Source: Rutidosis leptorrhynchoides (Eukaryota; Streptophyta; Magnoliopsida; Asterales; Asteraceae). Taken from it: 64,000 nucleotides of DNA. The notes under the pieces were generated by a model that was given only the letters and a program-made list of their open reading frames with translations, did not search any database and was not told where the DNA came from. Numbering within the stretch: position 1 is the stretch's first letter; each line of letters begins with the position of its first letter. The position numbers and the translations under genes were made by a program. Below are positions 22,537 to 35,146 of this stretch, one piece after another. The stretch lies in contig NC_092342.1 of the NCBI RefSeq assembly GCF_046630445.1, positions 84,513,001 through 84,577,000 on the forward strand. The letters are read 5' to 3'.

Positions 22537-25500
22537 GTACCTACCCGTTAAAGAAATTTCGTCCCGAAATTTGAGTGTGGTGGTCATGGCTAACAATAAA
22601 AATGTTTTCATGACCAACATGAGTTGATAATTAGAGGTTTATCATCATTGAATAATAATGATAAAATAATTCGATTATTCTAAGAATATGAATGAAGCTA
22701 TCGCAAAAGAGTGAATTAAAGAAAATAAGATTTTTCTTAGCTTTTAACGTAAACAGGGTTGAATTCCGGAATTCAAGAGATTTAAAGAAAATCTTCGAAA
22801 TCTAAAAGATTTGATTCTTCGACAAATCAGGAATTTAGGATCTCTCTAATTAAATGCGGAGATTTGCCTTGATTTCTCTATCAGATATTTCATTATAAAA
22901 TAACTTCTTCCGTTCCGTTACTTTTACCATTCCTATACTCAATCTCCAAATTCAAAAGATTGTAAAGAATGCTTAACCCAGTAATGAGTCTTGTCCTTAT
23001 CCTTACTATCACAACAATCATCCTCCTTTTCCAACTCCCACCAGAGGAGTCTGTTTTCTTCTACCTCGCCCTTGGGGTTACAGTGTTTTTAATTCTCTCG
23101 TGTCTTTATGTTGCGATAAACATTGATATACACGGTTTGTAGTTTATGTGTTGTTATTAGGCTTTATATTCTCCCTTATATTTCAAAGCTCTATGCTTTT
23201 GTTTTCTTTTTCCGACTTCAAGTCAAGCGAATAATGGTCCAGAATTTGTAGATATAGAGTTTCGAATGATTATAATGTTCTAAGCAGAAAGGAACGTGAT
23301 AGCACGATTTGATTTTCAAATTTATCAACATCACGGAAGATAGAACCATCAAGAATACATTTTCTTGATTTGTTCAGGAGTTAAGTAGAATGAAAGAGTT
23401 ATGTAACATGGCACATAATGACGTTAGGGTCTGCGAATCATCACGTTCCATTAGAAACTCAGCATGACGTATTGTAATATAATCACGTTGATCAAGTGTC
23501 ATTATATTATACTAACTCATGCATCAGTTCCCAACATTACTTCAATAACATTCATATCTTAATCTCGATAGTTTACAGAATATAGAAACTAACAGTTTCT
23601 ATATGATGTAACACTGATAACACGAAGAGATTAATGATTTCAGATAAGAATAATTATAAAAATATCTTCGGAAATATGGAGGGTATTTATAATGAAAGAT
23701 ACGATAATATCTCGGAATATCTATGATCAGAGGATGATAGAAACTATTGTCTGCAAGGGTTTAGAGTAAGGAGCAAGATATTCACTAAAGACTTTAGCAG
23801 ACATTGAATCATTTGGATTCTTTGAAGTCAAACTTATTCTTTGTGGTTTGTCCACGGCTTTCTTCATAGTTCGCATAATTTGCTTTTCGGTACTAAATTT
23901 TCTATTGAATGTTTCCACTATAATGATACACAGGAAGCACGAAGAGGTATATAATTTCAGACGAGAATATTTATGAAAATATCCTCAGAAATATCGAAGA
24001 TATTGATGATGATATTTTGGAATTTCTAAGTTCGATGGTTGATGAAGAAAGATTTTTCCACAAGATTTAACATGACTACAGAACAAGATATTTGCTGAAG
24101 ATTTCATTGGATCCAAAATTACCTGGATTCTTTGAATATAGAGTTTGTTCCTTGTATTTGTCCTCAGTCTCCTTCAGGGTTAGCTCAATCTGTTTTTCAG
24201 TACTAAATTTTATATTGAGCGTTCTCATCCTTCCATTTTTTATTATCACTTTTGACTATTAAAGTCGTTTTCAGTTTTTTTTTTCCCCAAAATTCGAAGA
24301 ACTAGTTCGCAGTTTGGGGTGTTTCAGAAACTTCACATTCGAAGTATGTAAGTCTAGGAGATAGATGTTGTATGTATATAACTGTTGATGTAGACATGCT
24401 GCGAGATTTCAAAATACAGATTGCTGATTCTCGATAACTGGTTTGGCAATTCTCGTTACAAGATGCGGATGAATATATGATGAGGTTTTATGAATAATAC
24501 GGATATTTTTCAGAGAGACTAAGCCGAAGTTGCTGGTACATCTGCTGATAATATAGTGGAATATAAGAGGTCCTCCGGTAACAGTGATGAAAGGGCAACG
24601 TATATATCGAGGTTATAATAAGGTTTTTTCGAACGAAAAGTCGAAGTTTACTTGCTAGAGCTGTGATAAAACTGGCTAATTTGGAAAGAGATTGAAAAGT
24701 TATTTTCGGTAATAATAATGCTAAAGGAATTTGCACAGCTACGCGTTAAACGTTTACTCAGTTTCCGAGAGTTTTCAGGTGCATAACTATACGCATCAAT
24801 CTTTTCTTCCATAAATGAAGTGCGGTTGATTCATCTTCTCGATTGAGGTGTTTTCAAGAATCATGAAAGATTTGTACACATATTGTAATCGTCAAGATAC
24901 AAATGAGATTTAAGATGAAATCAAGTGGCAAACTTGAAGAATTGTTTAGTTTCATATGTTATAGTCAATATTTTAATTCATTTTAATTGTTCAGTGTTGG
25001 TAGTCCTCGGTTGATAGTCCACAGTTAGCAATTCAACAATTCTTATATAATTTAATATATAATATTCGAATTAATTAATATGTATCGTGACCCATATTCG
25101 TCTCAGACTCGATCACAACTCAAATTATATATATTATTGGAGAATCAACCTCAACCCTGTATAGAGAACTCGATCATTACTGCATATAGAGTGTCTATGG
25201 TGATTCCAAATAATATATATAGATGCGTCGATATGATATGTCAAAACCTTGTATACGTGTCCCGATATTTAAAGTGCGTAAAATAAATAACCGAAATTAA
25301 ATGACGATAATTAAAGTGCGTAAAGTAAATAACGGAAATTAAATGACGATAAAAAAAATTGCGATAATTAAATTGCGATAAATAAATTGCGATAAATAAA
25401 AAATGTAATCAGTTAGCTAGGAACAGTTAGCTAGGATTTTGTTAGCGTGTATTCTTAGCAAAATTTCTCATAGTTAATTAGTCTATTTCTAATAAAAAAT

Positions 25501-25969
25501 TTTTTTTTTTTAAATGTTTTCTTCATTATGCCACTTGTTGGATTCTGATAGGTCAAAATCCGAATATGAAATTGAATAAAAATGGTTATTTTGCGGTGAA
25601 TGGATACGTATATTGGTGGTTGTAAGTAGGATAGTAAATGACTGTTGAATCAGATTCGAAGAATGTACAATGTAACTTATTAATGTGAAATCTAAATATT
25701 CCTCGGGTATTACCTACTCGTTAAAATATTTTCACCATTAACAGTTTGTACGAAATAATTTTTAATTACAATCTTAGTGAAAATATACTTACATATATAT
25801 TTTCTTCAGATGTAATCATGGATTTAATGAGTCAATATGATATTAGACTCATCTGATTATCGTTAGAATAAGAATATATAATCTCTAAAACATTAGAGAT
25901 TATATAATCGCCATGTCGAACGAAGATAAATGATGTAGAACGATTCGTGGAACGATAATTATACTCAAG
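22537..25969 (-). other. C interior: PPT-like end and non-coding body
   Basis: The PPT-like stretch sits at 22537-22575 (minus-strand AAATTTCGGGACGAAATTTC). The rest holds no credible gene. A block at 23400-23560 with repeated ATCACGTT is nearly the same in C3 (32220-32380). Bases 25080-25260 match a segment of the T0 LTR. Bases 25275-25390 are short degenerate repeats around GCGATAAATAAATT, like those in the Athila-type LTRs. Confidence 0.65.
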
Positions 25970-26491
25970 GTACAGAATGAGATGTTGAGACATGGATTGT
26001 TGATGGTACTGGTGCTGTTACTAATGGTACTGTTGGTGCCGGTGATGTTGCTGAAGCTGGTACATTTTGCACCATATCTTCCAAATTTGTTTCTCGAGCT
26101 CGAAGTTTGTTGACTTCTTCTATTATTCCGGGATGATAGTCGGTCAGAACTAGCGGATGAATAAGGTTTAGAATTTTAGATAGAATATAATCGTGGCGAG
26201 ATACTCTGAAAATGAGTGTGGAAATGGTGTTTCGAATAGGTTCGCCGGTAAATGCTTCAGGTTCTTCGCCAAGAGGGGAATGTGGTGGATGGAAAGGATC
26301 ACCTTCTTCTTGTCTCCAATGATTAAGTAGATCATGAACTCATCAGATGAATTGATAATGGCTGATTGGTTTATTCATGCCAGTGATGCTGCTTTCGAAG
26401 CTTAGGTGGACATCTATGTCGGAATAGCTATCAGAATAACTATCAGAATAGCTATCAGAATATGAGAGACTCGAACTGGTTGAGGAATTCA
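25970..26491 (-). pseudogene. C gag N-terminal-like remnant
   Basis: On the minus strand an ATG at 26489-26491 opens a reading frame with MNSSTSSS and a repeated YSDS motif. This resembles the acidic, serine-rich start of Tekay gag as I remember it. A frameshift around 26340 moves coding to another frame, which carries HPGIIEEVNKLRARE (a probable short coiled coil) and a Thr/Pro/Ala-rich end. It stops near 25975. Nothing like a capsid or zinc knuckle follows. The same HPGIIEEVN segment is kept in C3. It may be a leftover or a short functional peptide; I cannot tell. Confidence 0.5.
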
Positions 26492-26910
26492 TCTCGTGCA
26501 ATCAGATGAAGGATTTTCGATAAGAGATAGATTATAGGATGTAGATTAGTATCCTGCAATACATAATTTACATATGCATATTTAATACTAAAATCCCATA
26601 AGTTACGGAAGAATCTACGGAAGTTGTCAGACAAAGTTACAGTAACAGATATGCTAAGATATGAAATAGTAGATACGCTAAGATATGAATTTTGTCTATA
26701 CACTATTCATGCTGTCAATGCAGTAAAACGTGTCTAGACTAAGAATGATAAGCAAATGAATCTTTAAGAATGATAAACAGGAAATTTTCGACACGAAATG
26801 ATAAGCAAAACTTTTGACATGCAGACACGGTCGAAGTCCAGACTCACTAATGCATCCTAACGACTTATCAGTTATACACACTAATGCAGACCTGGTTCTC
26901 TAAGACCACC
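26492..26910 (-). other. C 5' leader
   Basis: This is non-coding sequence between the primer site and the gag-like remnant, read on the minus strand. It has two diverged repeats of a TTTGCTTATCATT unit (about 26750-26820) and of CATATCTTAGC.TATCT (about 26645-26690). No other signal was seen. Confidence 0.5.
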
Positions 26911-26922
26911 GCTCTGATACCA
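26911..26922 (-). promoter_or_regulatory. C primer-binding site, initiator-Met tRNA type
   Basis: On the minus strand TGGTATCAGAGC lies two bases inside the 5' LTR end at 26925. This is the standard plant iMet primer site of chromoviruses and Copia elements. It fixes the element's orientation. Confidence 0.92.
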
Positions 26923-26924
26923 AC

Positions 26925-29900
26925 TGAAAGGACCCGTCCTAATCCATCCGGACGAAGTCCATATCGATTATAAATGATTCATAACAGTTGATTACATCGC
27001 GAGGTACTTGACCTCTATATGATACATTTTACAAACATTCATTCGTTTTTGAAAAGACAAACTTTCGTTACATCGACAGTTGACAACATGCATACCAATT
27101 CGTAATATATCCTACTATAATTGACTTAATAATAATCTTGATGAACTCAACAACTCGAATGCAACGTCTTTTGAAATATGTCATGAATGACTCCAAGTAA
27201 TATCCCTAAAATGAGCAAATGCACAGCGGAAGATTTCTTTCGTACCTGAGAATATATATGCTTTAAAGTGTCAATCAAAAGGTTGGTGAGTTCATTAGTT
27301 TAACATAAATAATCATTTCATAATTTTAATAGACCATAAGTTTTCATACTTCCATTTCTCACAAACATACGTCCCATGCATAGAGACAAAAATATCATTC
27401 ATATGGATTGAACACCTGGTAACCGACATTCACAATATGCATATAAGAATATTCCCATCATTCCGGGATCCTCCTTCGGACATGATATAAATTTCGAAGT
27501 ACTAAAGCATCCGGTACTTTGGATGGGGCTTGTTGGGCCCGATAGATCTATCTTTAGAGTTCGCGTCAATTATGGTGTCTGTTCCCTAATTCTTAGATTA
27601 CCAGACTTAATAAAAAGGGCATATTCGATTAGATAATCCAACCATAGAATGTAGTTTCGATTACTTGTGTCTATTTCGTAAAACAATTATAAAAGCAGCG
27701 CATGTATTCTCAGTCCCAAAAATGTATATTGCAAAAGCATTTAAAAAGGGATTAATGAACTCACGCATATAAATATTGTAAAATAGTTAATAAAGCATTT
27801 GCATGTATTCTCAGCCCAAAAATGTATATAAAAAGGGAATAATGAAACTCACCTAATGTATTTTGTAGTAAAAATACATAGAACGACATTGAACAAGTAT
27901 AGGGTTGGCCTTGGATTCACGAACCTATATCATTTGTGTATATATATTAATACATATAATCGTAATCGAATAACTATATATAGCTTTCTTAGTTATATCG
28001 TTTTTATGTTAATTACTTATATGTTCTATGTATTTATTATATATATTTTAACTAAATAAGATATTAAGTTTGTTATGTGTTTTATATATTAAATATATTT
28101 ATATATATATATGTAAATCATTTGTTTGTTAAAACAGTATTTTAATAATACTAAAATAATATTTGAAGTAATATAATGATAATACTAATATTAAATATAA
28201 TGATAACATTAGTAGTTTTAATAAGATTGATAATTTAATAATAATGGTAATAAAATTAATAATTTCGATATCATTTCACAATACCTAATAATAATAATTA
28301 TAGCAATCTTATTACTAGTGGTAATCTTAATAATAATGCTTTTATTCATAATAATAACAATAAGTCTAACATAATACTAAAACTAAGATTTACGAATATA
28401 ATAATAATTTGTATTATTTTCATAATGTTATTAATAAACCTTTTCATCATAGTGACAATAATATTGAAGTTTTGAATTTTCCAATAATATCGGGAGTAAT
28501 ACTCATAGTAATAACAATAATAGATCTAATACTTTTATTTATGATAATAATAATGATAATTTTATTAATAATAATAACTATAATATTTATAATAATACTC
28601 TTACTAATAATATTAATAATAATAATAATTATTATAATCATAATAATAATGTTAATAAATAATAGTAGTGTTAAAAATGATGATAATAATATATAAAAAT
28701 CTTGATAACGATAATATTAATAATAATAATATTATTAATATGATAATGATAATAATAATAATCATAATAATAACAAAAATAATCAATGTGCTACCTTAAT
28801 GAAACAAGCTCCAAAAAAAGGAAAAACAATTACTGCCCCTGCCCGGGCTCGAACCCATGACCTCTCGAAAACCCATGAACACTCCTAAACCAGTTATCTA
28901 TTTCTATTAATCTGTTATAACCCGCGGAGTTAAATATGTAACCCATAATTCGATCTGTTCTTTTCTTCTTCTTTAATTAAAAAAAAAACGCTAGAGATCA
29001 GGATTGAACTCGCGACCTTCTGGTAACCGAACATCGCTCCAAACCGTCTGAACCGAATTCGTTTTTCTGTTTTAATTAGGATTAAAAACTATATAATCCA
29101 TCCATCTGTCTATTCTTTTTCTTTTACAACTTTCATCATCATCATCCAACTGCTAATGTAATCGCAATTTTCATGGCCCAATTCAGAAACTTAGCCGTGG
29201 CCCAATATCTACTCCTAAGCCCACTCCATAAAATTGAATTAAGCTCACAAGAAATAAAACTTGGCAGCCGAAATATATAGCATATACGGAGTATTCGGTT
29301 AAACTTGACACCAGCTGGATTCCACCAACAATTTTGTACAACAGCCTTTTAAATAAATTAAATGGGTGTCAGTCTTCAAAACATAAAAAGGTGTCTTGCA
29401 AGTGGGTAATTAAATAGGTTATCAATTCCTTTTGTTGTGTAGGTAAAAACACGAATAGAAGAAAAGGAAAAAAAAAAGAACCGATGATTGTGGATGTCGG
29501 CTTGATGGATTCTCAACAGAAGAAAGAACCAGGGATAATACCGAAAAAAATATGGTAGCAGTATATTTACGAGAGTGGTTTTCAAAGGTTCAAGAAGATG
29601 TATTTTAGAGAGAGAAAGAAAAATGATGAGGTGGTTTTCGGACAGACAAGGAAAAGAAACAGAAATCACGATGAGAGCTTGTTGTATGGGTTCTGTTGTG
29701 AGTATGAGATCATAAATCATTAAACTGCAGACACGAGGTGATAGTAGCAGGGAAGTGTTGATTGTTCATGGCGGTTTTAGGGTTTATCTTTACAATGAAT
29801 AGTAGCAGGTACAGTTTAAGGTTGTTTAAAGGTCTAGTTGTGGTTATGGGTTTCACAACAAAGAATCAGAAAAGATATAGCAGTGATGGTGTTGATCTTG

Positions 29901-30658
29901 GTTCACGGTGGTGGTTGGTTGTCAAGGGTTGGTGATAATTTGAGAATAGATTTGTAAGGTTAACTCCGTTAGTTCAAGACCTTGAGTAATTCGTTTATAT
30001 AATACGTGATTTGATTAATCTGATAATGGGCAGGGAAATAAAAGAAAAAAAACAACTAAAGTATCTGTGAATTGATTGCTAACAGATTTTGGATGTTAAT
30101 GGGATACAAAGTCGTGATTTGTACTAAGCTTAAATCATCTACAGTTTGGATGGGAACAAGAAACTGCTTCATACTTATTTTATTGATTTAAAGTTTATAT
30201 AATAAATACTAAATAATAAATCTATTAGTAATAATAATATAATAAATCATAACTATATTACAAAAAAAAAAAAATGATAATAATCATTTTAGGAATAAAA
30301 TGTATTATTTCCTTACAATAACCATAATAGAAATTTTAATAAAGTTAATAGCAATTTTAAATTATGATAATAATAATAGATGATAACTATAATAATAACA
30401 ATAATAATAACTAATAATATTTAAATTTTAACTAAATTATAATTTTAATCATTCTTATAATAGTATTTATATCCATATATATATACACATTCATTTACAA
30501 TTAATTGTTCGTGAATCGTCGGAAGCAGTCGAAGGGTAATTGCATATATGAAAATAGTTTAAAACTATCAAGACATCAACATTACAGACTTTGCTTATCT
30601 TATCGAAATCATATAAAGATTAGGTTTAAATTTGGTCGGAAATTCCCGGGTCATCACA
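26925..30658 (-). repeat. C 5' LTR
   Basis: It is 3734 bp and nearly identical to 18818-22536. Visible differences are single-base changes (for example near 27150 and 27260) and length changes in AT and A runs. On the minus strand it starts TGTGATGACCC at 30658 and ends TTTCA at 26925. Confidence 0.92.
28825..29058 (-). other. Two tandem tRNA-like segments with pol III B boxes in the C 5' LTR
   Basis: This is the second LTR copy of the segments at 20720-20950, with boxes at 28845-28855 and 29001-29011. A T run follows the second box on the minus strand, as a pol III stop would. There is no complete cloverleaf. Confidence 0.45.
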
Positions 30659-31210
30659 TCGGATATAAGGATAATTTGACGAGGACACTCGCACTTTATA
30701 TTTATGACTGATGGACTGTTATGGACAAAAACCAGATGGACATATCGAATAATCCAGGACAAAGGACAATTAACCTATGGTAATAAACTAAAATCAACAC
30801 GTCAAACATCATGATTACGGAAGTTTAAATAAGCATAATACTTTTATTTTATTTACTTTAATTATCGTCATTTATATTTTGCATTAGGTTTTAATTGTGA
30901 CTTAAAATATAAAATCGACAAACCGGTCATTAAACAGTAAACCCCCTTTTATATATTATTATATATAATTATATATATTTTGTACAAATATAATTGTTTA
31001 AAAATATAATGTAAAATAAGTCTTCTCCTTGTGGAACGAACCGAACTTACTAAAAACTATACTACTCTACGATTAGGTACACTGCCTATAGTGTTGTAGC
31101 AGAGTTTAGGTATATCTCATTTGTAAATAAATTAATTAAAACTTGTATCATATTTCGTCGTATTTCGTAGTAAAAATATAACTATTTTGTATACACCCCT
31201 ACGCACATCA
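30659..31210 (+). repeat. D: Athila-like LTR, right part up to its 3' end
   Basis: It continues the LTR split by C, repeats the TCGGA target duplication, and ends TACGCACATCA at 31210. The U5 hairpin TAGG-TACACTG-CCTA is at about 31074-31090. Compared with the second copy it lacks most of a short-repeat array. No primer site follows; the sequence jumps into the middle of a second LTR. Confidence 0.75.
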
Positions 31211-32099
31211 ACACTCGATCAGACACAATGGGTGGGATATTTATAAGTACTAATAATCATTCGTTTGACCAGACACGGGAATGGATTAATAGTTAATGGA
31301 CTTATTAAATCAGGGGTGAATTACATACAAGGAAAATTGGTGTAATTATAGTTTAAGTCCCCAATTAGTTGGAATATTTGGCTTCAGATATAAGGATAAT
31401 TTGACGAGGACACTCGCACTTTATATTTATGACTGATGGACTGTTATGGACAAAAACCAGATGGACATATTGAATAATACAGGACAAAGGACAATTAACC
31501 CATGGTAATAAACTAAAATCAACACGTCAAACATCATGATTACGGAAGTTTAAATAAGCATAATTCCTTTATTTCATATTTTATCGCACTTTTATTTACT
31601 GTCTTTTTATTTAATTGCACTTTTAATTATCGTACTTTTTAATTATCGCAATTTTATTTATTGTCATTTTATTTATCGCATTTTAATTTATCGCACTTTG
31701 ATTATTGTCATTTACTTTACGCTTTAAATTAAGTTATTTTTATTTTTAATATTTTACATTAGGTTTTAACTGCGACTAAAGTTTTAAAATCGACAAACCG
31801 GTCATTAAACGGTAAAAACCCTCCTTTATAATAATAATACTACTTATATATATATTTATATATATACAAATATAGTTTTAAAAATATAGAGTTAAACTTG
31901 GCTAGCTCCCTGTGGAACGAACCGGACTTACTAAAAACTACACTACTGTACGATTAGGTACACTGCCTATAAGTGTTGTAGCAAGGTTTAGGTATATCCA
32001 CTCTATAAATAAATAAATAACTTGTATAAAATTGTATCGTATTTAATAGTATTTCATAATAAAAATATAACTATTTCATATACACCTCTACGCACATCA
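31211..32099 (+). repeat. D: second Athila-like LTR, 5'-truncated
   Basis: It begins in mid-LTR (ACTCGATCAGACAC) directly after the first LTR end and runs to CGCACATCA at 32099. Bases 31560-31730 are degenerate 15-17-bp repeats around TTTTAATTATCGCAC. The pair looks like an element that lost its interior and the start of its 3' LTR. Confidence 0.75.
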
Positions 32100-34707
32100 T
32101 GTTCTAAGAGAGAAATTGTAATGACATGATATTGATTGTTAAATTACCAGAATTCAAGAGAAAAGATAAAACTATCAAGAATATAGGTTCCTGATATGTT
32201 TATAGAGTATATAGAATGTAAGAGCCGTGTAACATGGCACATGTTGACGTTATGATCTGTGAATCATCACGTTCCATTAGAAACTCAGCATGACTTACTG
32301 TAATATAATTACGTTGATCAAGTGTCATTATATTATACTAACTCATGCGTCAGCTCCCAACATTACTTCAAAAACATTCATAATTTAAACTTGAAGGTTT
32401 ACAGAAAATAGAAACTAAACAGTTTCCTTTAAGGTGTAATACAGATGACGTGAAAAGATATCTGATTTCAGATAAGGATAGTTATGAAAATATCTTCAGA
32501 AATATCGAAGATATTTATGACGATATTTTGGAACTTCTAAGATCGAAGGTTGATGGAGAAAATCCTTTCGCAAGGATTTAGAATAAATAAGGAGCAAGAT
32601 ATTCGCTGACGAGTTCATCAGAAACAGAATCATCAGGATTTATTGAAGGCAGGTTTAGTCTTTATGAATTATCCACAGCCTCCTTCATGGTTTGCTCAAT
32701 CTATTTTCTAGTTTCAAACTTTTTCTGAGCTTTGCCAACATACTATTCTTTATCATCAAACTTCTGATGACTAAGGTCGTTTCCGGTTGTCTATAGTTTC
32801 TGCTGCTTCATTCAGCTTTTTCAATATTCAAAGTATTGTTTCGCAGACTGGGTGTTTTTCAGGGTTTCAGAATGGAAGATCATAATTCTAAGAGATAAAT
32901 GTTATATGTATACATATAACTGTTGACGTAGAAATGTTGCGAGATTCAAAATACTGATTGCTGATTCCCAGTAATTGGTATGGCAATTTTCGTTATAAGA
33001 TGCCGATGAGTATATGATAGGGTTTCGATGATTCAAATGATTTTTCGAAAAATCAAATATTAACGAAGTTGTTGGTAATTTTACTGCTAATATGGTGAGA
33101 TATAAACAGTTCTTCGGTAACGATGACTAAAAGACAACGTATATATGAAGGTTATAATAAAATTGTTTCGAACGAAAAGTCGAAGTTGACTTGCTGGAGC
33201 TGTGACAAAATTGGCTAATTTGGAAAGGTATTGTAAAGTTATTTTCGATAATAGTAACGCTAAAGGAATTAGCACAGCTACGTGTTAAACGTTTACTCAG
33301 TTTTTGAGAGTTTTTTTTTTCAGGTGCAATACTATATGCATAAATCTTTCCTTCCGTAGATGAAGTGCGGTTGGTTCATCCTCTAGATTGAGGTGTTTTC
33401 AAGAATCATGAAAGGTTTGAACGCGGATTGTAATCGTCAAGATACAAAATGAAGTTTAGGATGAAATCAAGTGGCAAACTTGAAGAATTGTTTAGTTTCA
33501 TATGTTATAATCAATATTTTAATTTATTTTAATTGTCCAATGTTATTAGTCCACAGTCGATAGTCCATAATTAACAGTCCAATAATTCATATATAGTTTA
33601 ATATATAATATTCAAATTAATTAATACGTATCGTGACCAGTATACATGTCTCAGACTCGATCACAACTCAAAGTATATATATTATTGTAGAATCAACCTC
33701 AACCCTGTATAGCTAACTCCAGCATTACTGCATATAGAGTGTCTATGGTAATTCCAAATAATATATATAGATGCGTCGATATGATATGTCAAAATCTTGT
33801 ATACGTGTCCCGATATTTAAATGCGTAAATAACAGTATTTAAATGACGGTAAATAAAGTGCGTAAAATAAATAACAGAAATTAAATGACAATAAATAAAA
33901 TTGTGTGAATTAAATTGCGATAAAATAAATTGCGATAAATAAGATGTAATCAGTTAGCTAGAAACAGTTAGCTGGAAATAGTTAGCGTGGATTCTTAACA
34001 AAATTTCTCATAGTTAATTTGTTTGTTTCTAACAAATTTTATTTTTGTCCAATGTTTTCTTCATTATGCCACTTGTTGGATTCTGATAGATCAAAATCCA
34101 AATATGAAATTGAATGAAAAAGGTTATTCTGCGGTGTATTACGGATACGTATATCGGTGGATGTAAATAAGATAGTAAATGACTGTTGAATTAGATTTGA
34201 AAGAATGTACAGTGTACTTATTAATGTGAAATCTAAATATTCCTCAGGTATTACCTACCCGTTAAAATATTTTCACCATTAACGGTTTGTACGAAAGAAT
34301 TTTTAATTACAATCTTTATGAAAAAATATATATACATATATATTTTCTTCAGATGTAATCATAGATTTAATGAGTCAGTATGATATTAAACTCATTTGAT
34401 TTACCGTTAGAACAAGACTATATAATCTCTAAAACATTAGAGATTACATAATCGCCATGTCGAACGAAGATAAATAATGTAGAATGATTCGTAGAACGAT
34501 GATTATACTCGAGGTACAGAATGAGATATTGGGGCATGTGATGTTGAAACTTGTGTTGTTGGTGGTACTGTTGATGCCGGTGATGTTGCTGAAGCTAGTA
34601 CGTTTTGCACCATATTCTCCAAATTGATTACTCGAGCGCGAAGTTCGTTGACTTCTTCTATTATTCCGGGATGATTGTCGGTCGGAATGAGCGATGAATA
34701 AGGTTTC
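32100..34707 (-). mobile_element. C3: interior fragment of another C-family element
   Basis: The sequence follows the C interior from about 23276 to 26170 with scattered differences. It is cut on the left by the D LTR and on the right by the element A LTR. It is non-coding apart from the gag-like segment at its right end. Bases 33630-33830 repeat the segment shared with the T0 LTR. Confidence 0.75.
34503..34707 (-). pseudogene. C3 gag-like remnant, 5'-truncated by element A
   Basis: On the minus strand it encodes HPGIIEEVNELRARVINLE followed by an Ala/Thr/Ser/Pro-rich tail. It is colinear with the C remnant at 25970-26170. Its upstream part was lost when element A inserted at 34708. Only the C-terminal part of the short reading frame survives. 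Confidence 0.5.
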
Positions 34708-35096
34708 TGATAGTGCTCCAAATGAACATATATTTAGGCACACTATCCTTCCAATATGTAAAGCTTTTAGTTGCAATTGTTCTATTTTTATGTAATATTC
34801 GTTTAAATAAATAAGTGCGAAGACAAAAGAAGAAAACGACGATTTGAAGACGCAAATGACCAAAGAGCTCAAATGTACAAGATATAATTCAAGTGGTTCA
34901 ATTTATTGATGAGAAACGTCCAAAAATGATAAGCGTACAAGCCGCAAAACGCAAAGTACAAGATATTAAATAGTACGCAAGGACGTTCGAAAATCCGAAA
35001 CCGGGACCAGAGTCAACTCTCAACGCGTGACGTAACGGAGCTAAAATTACAAGTCAACTATGCACATAAATATAATATAATATATAAATAATTCTT

Positions 35097-35146
<50 letters not shown>

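Larger units (their letters stand above)
18818..30658 (-). mobile_element. C: complete large non-autonomous Tekay-related LTR element
   Basis: It is flanked by the direct repeat TCGGA (18813-18817 and 30659-30663). It has two LTRs of about 3.72 and 3.73 kb that differ by scattered substitutions and small indels. On the minus strand the order is 5' LTR, iMet-type primer site, leader, a short gag-like remnant, about 3.4 kb of non-coding sequence, a PPT-like stretch and the 3' LTR. No protease, RT or integrase is recognisable. The terminal signals and LTR core match the chromovirus T0, so I infer that C is mobilised by a Tekay-like partner. It fits the LARD class. Confidence 0.9.
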
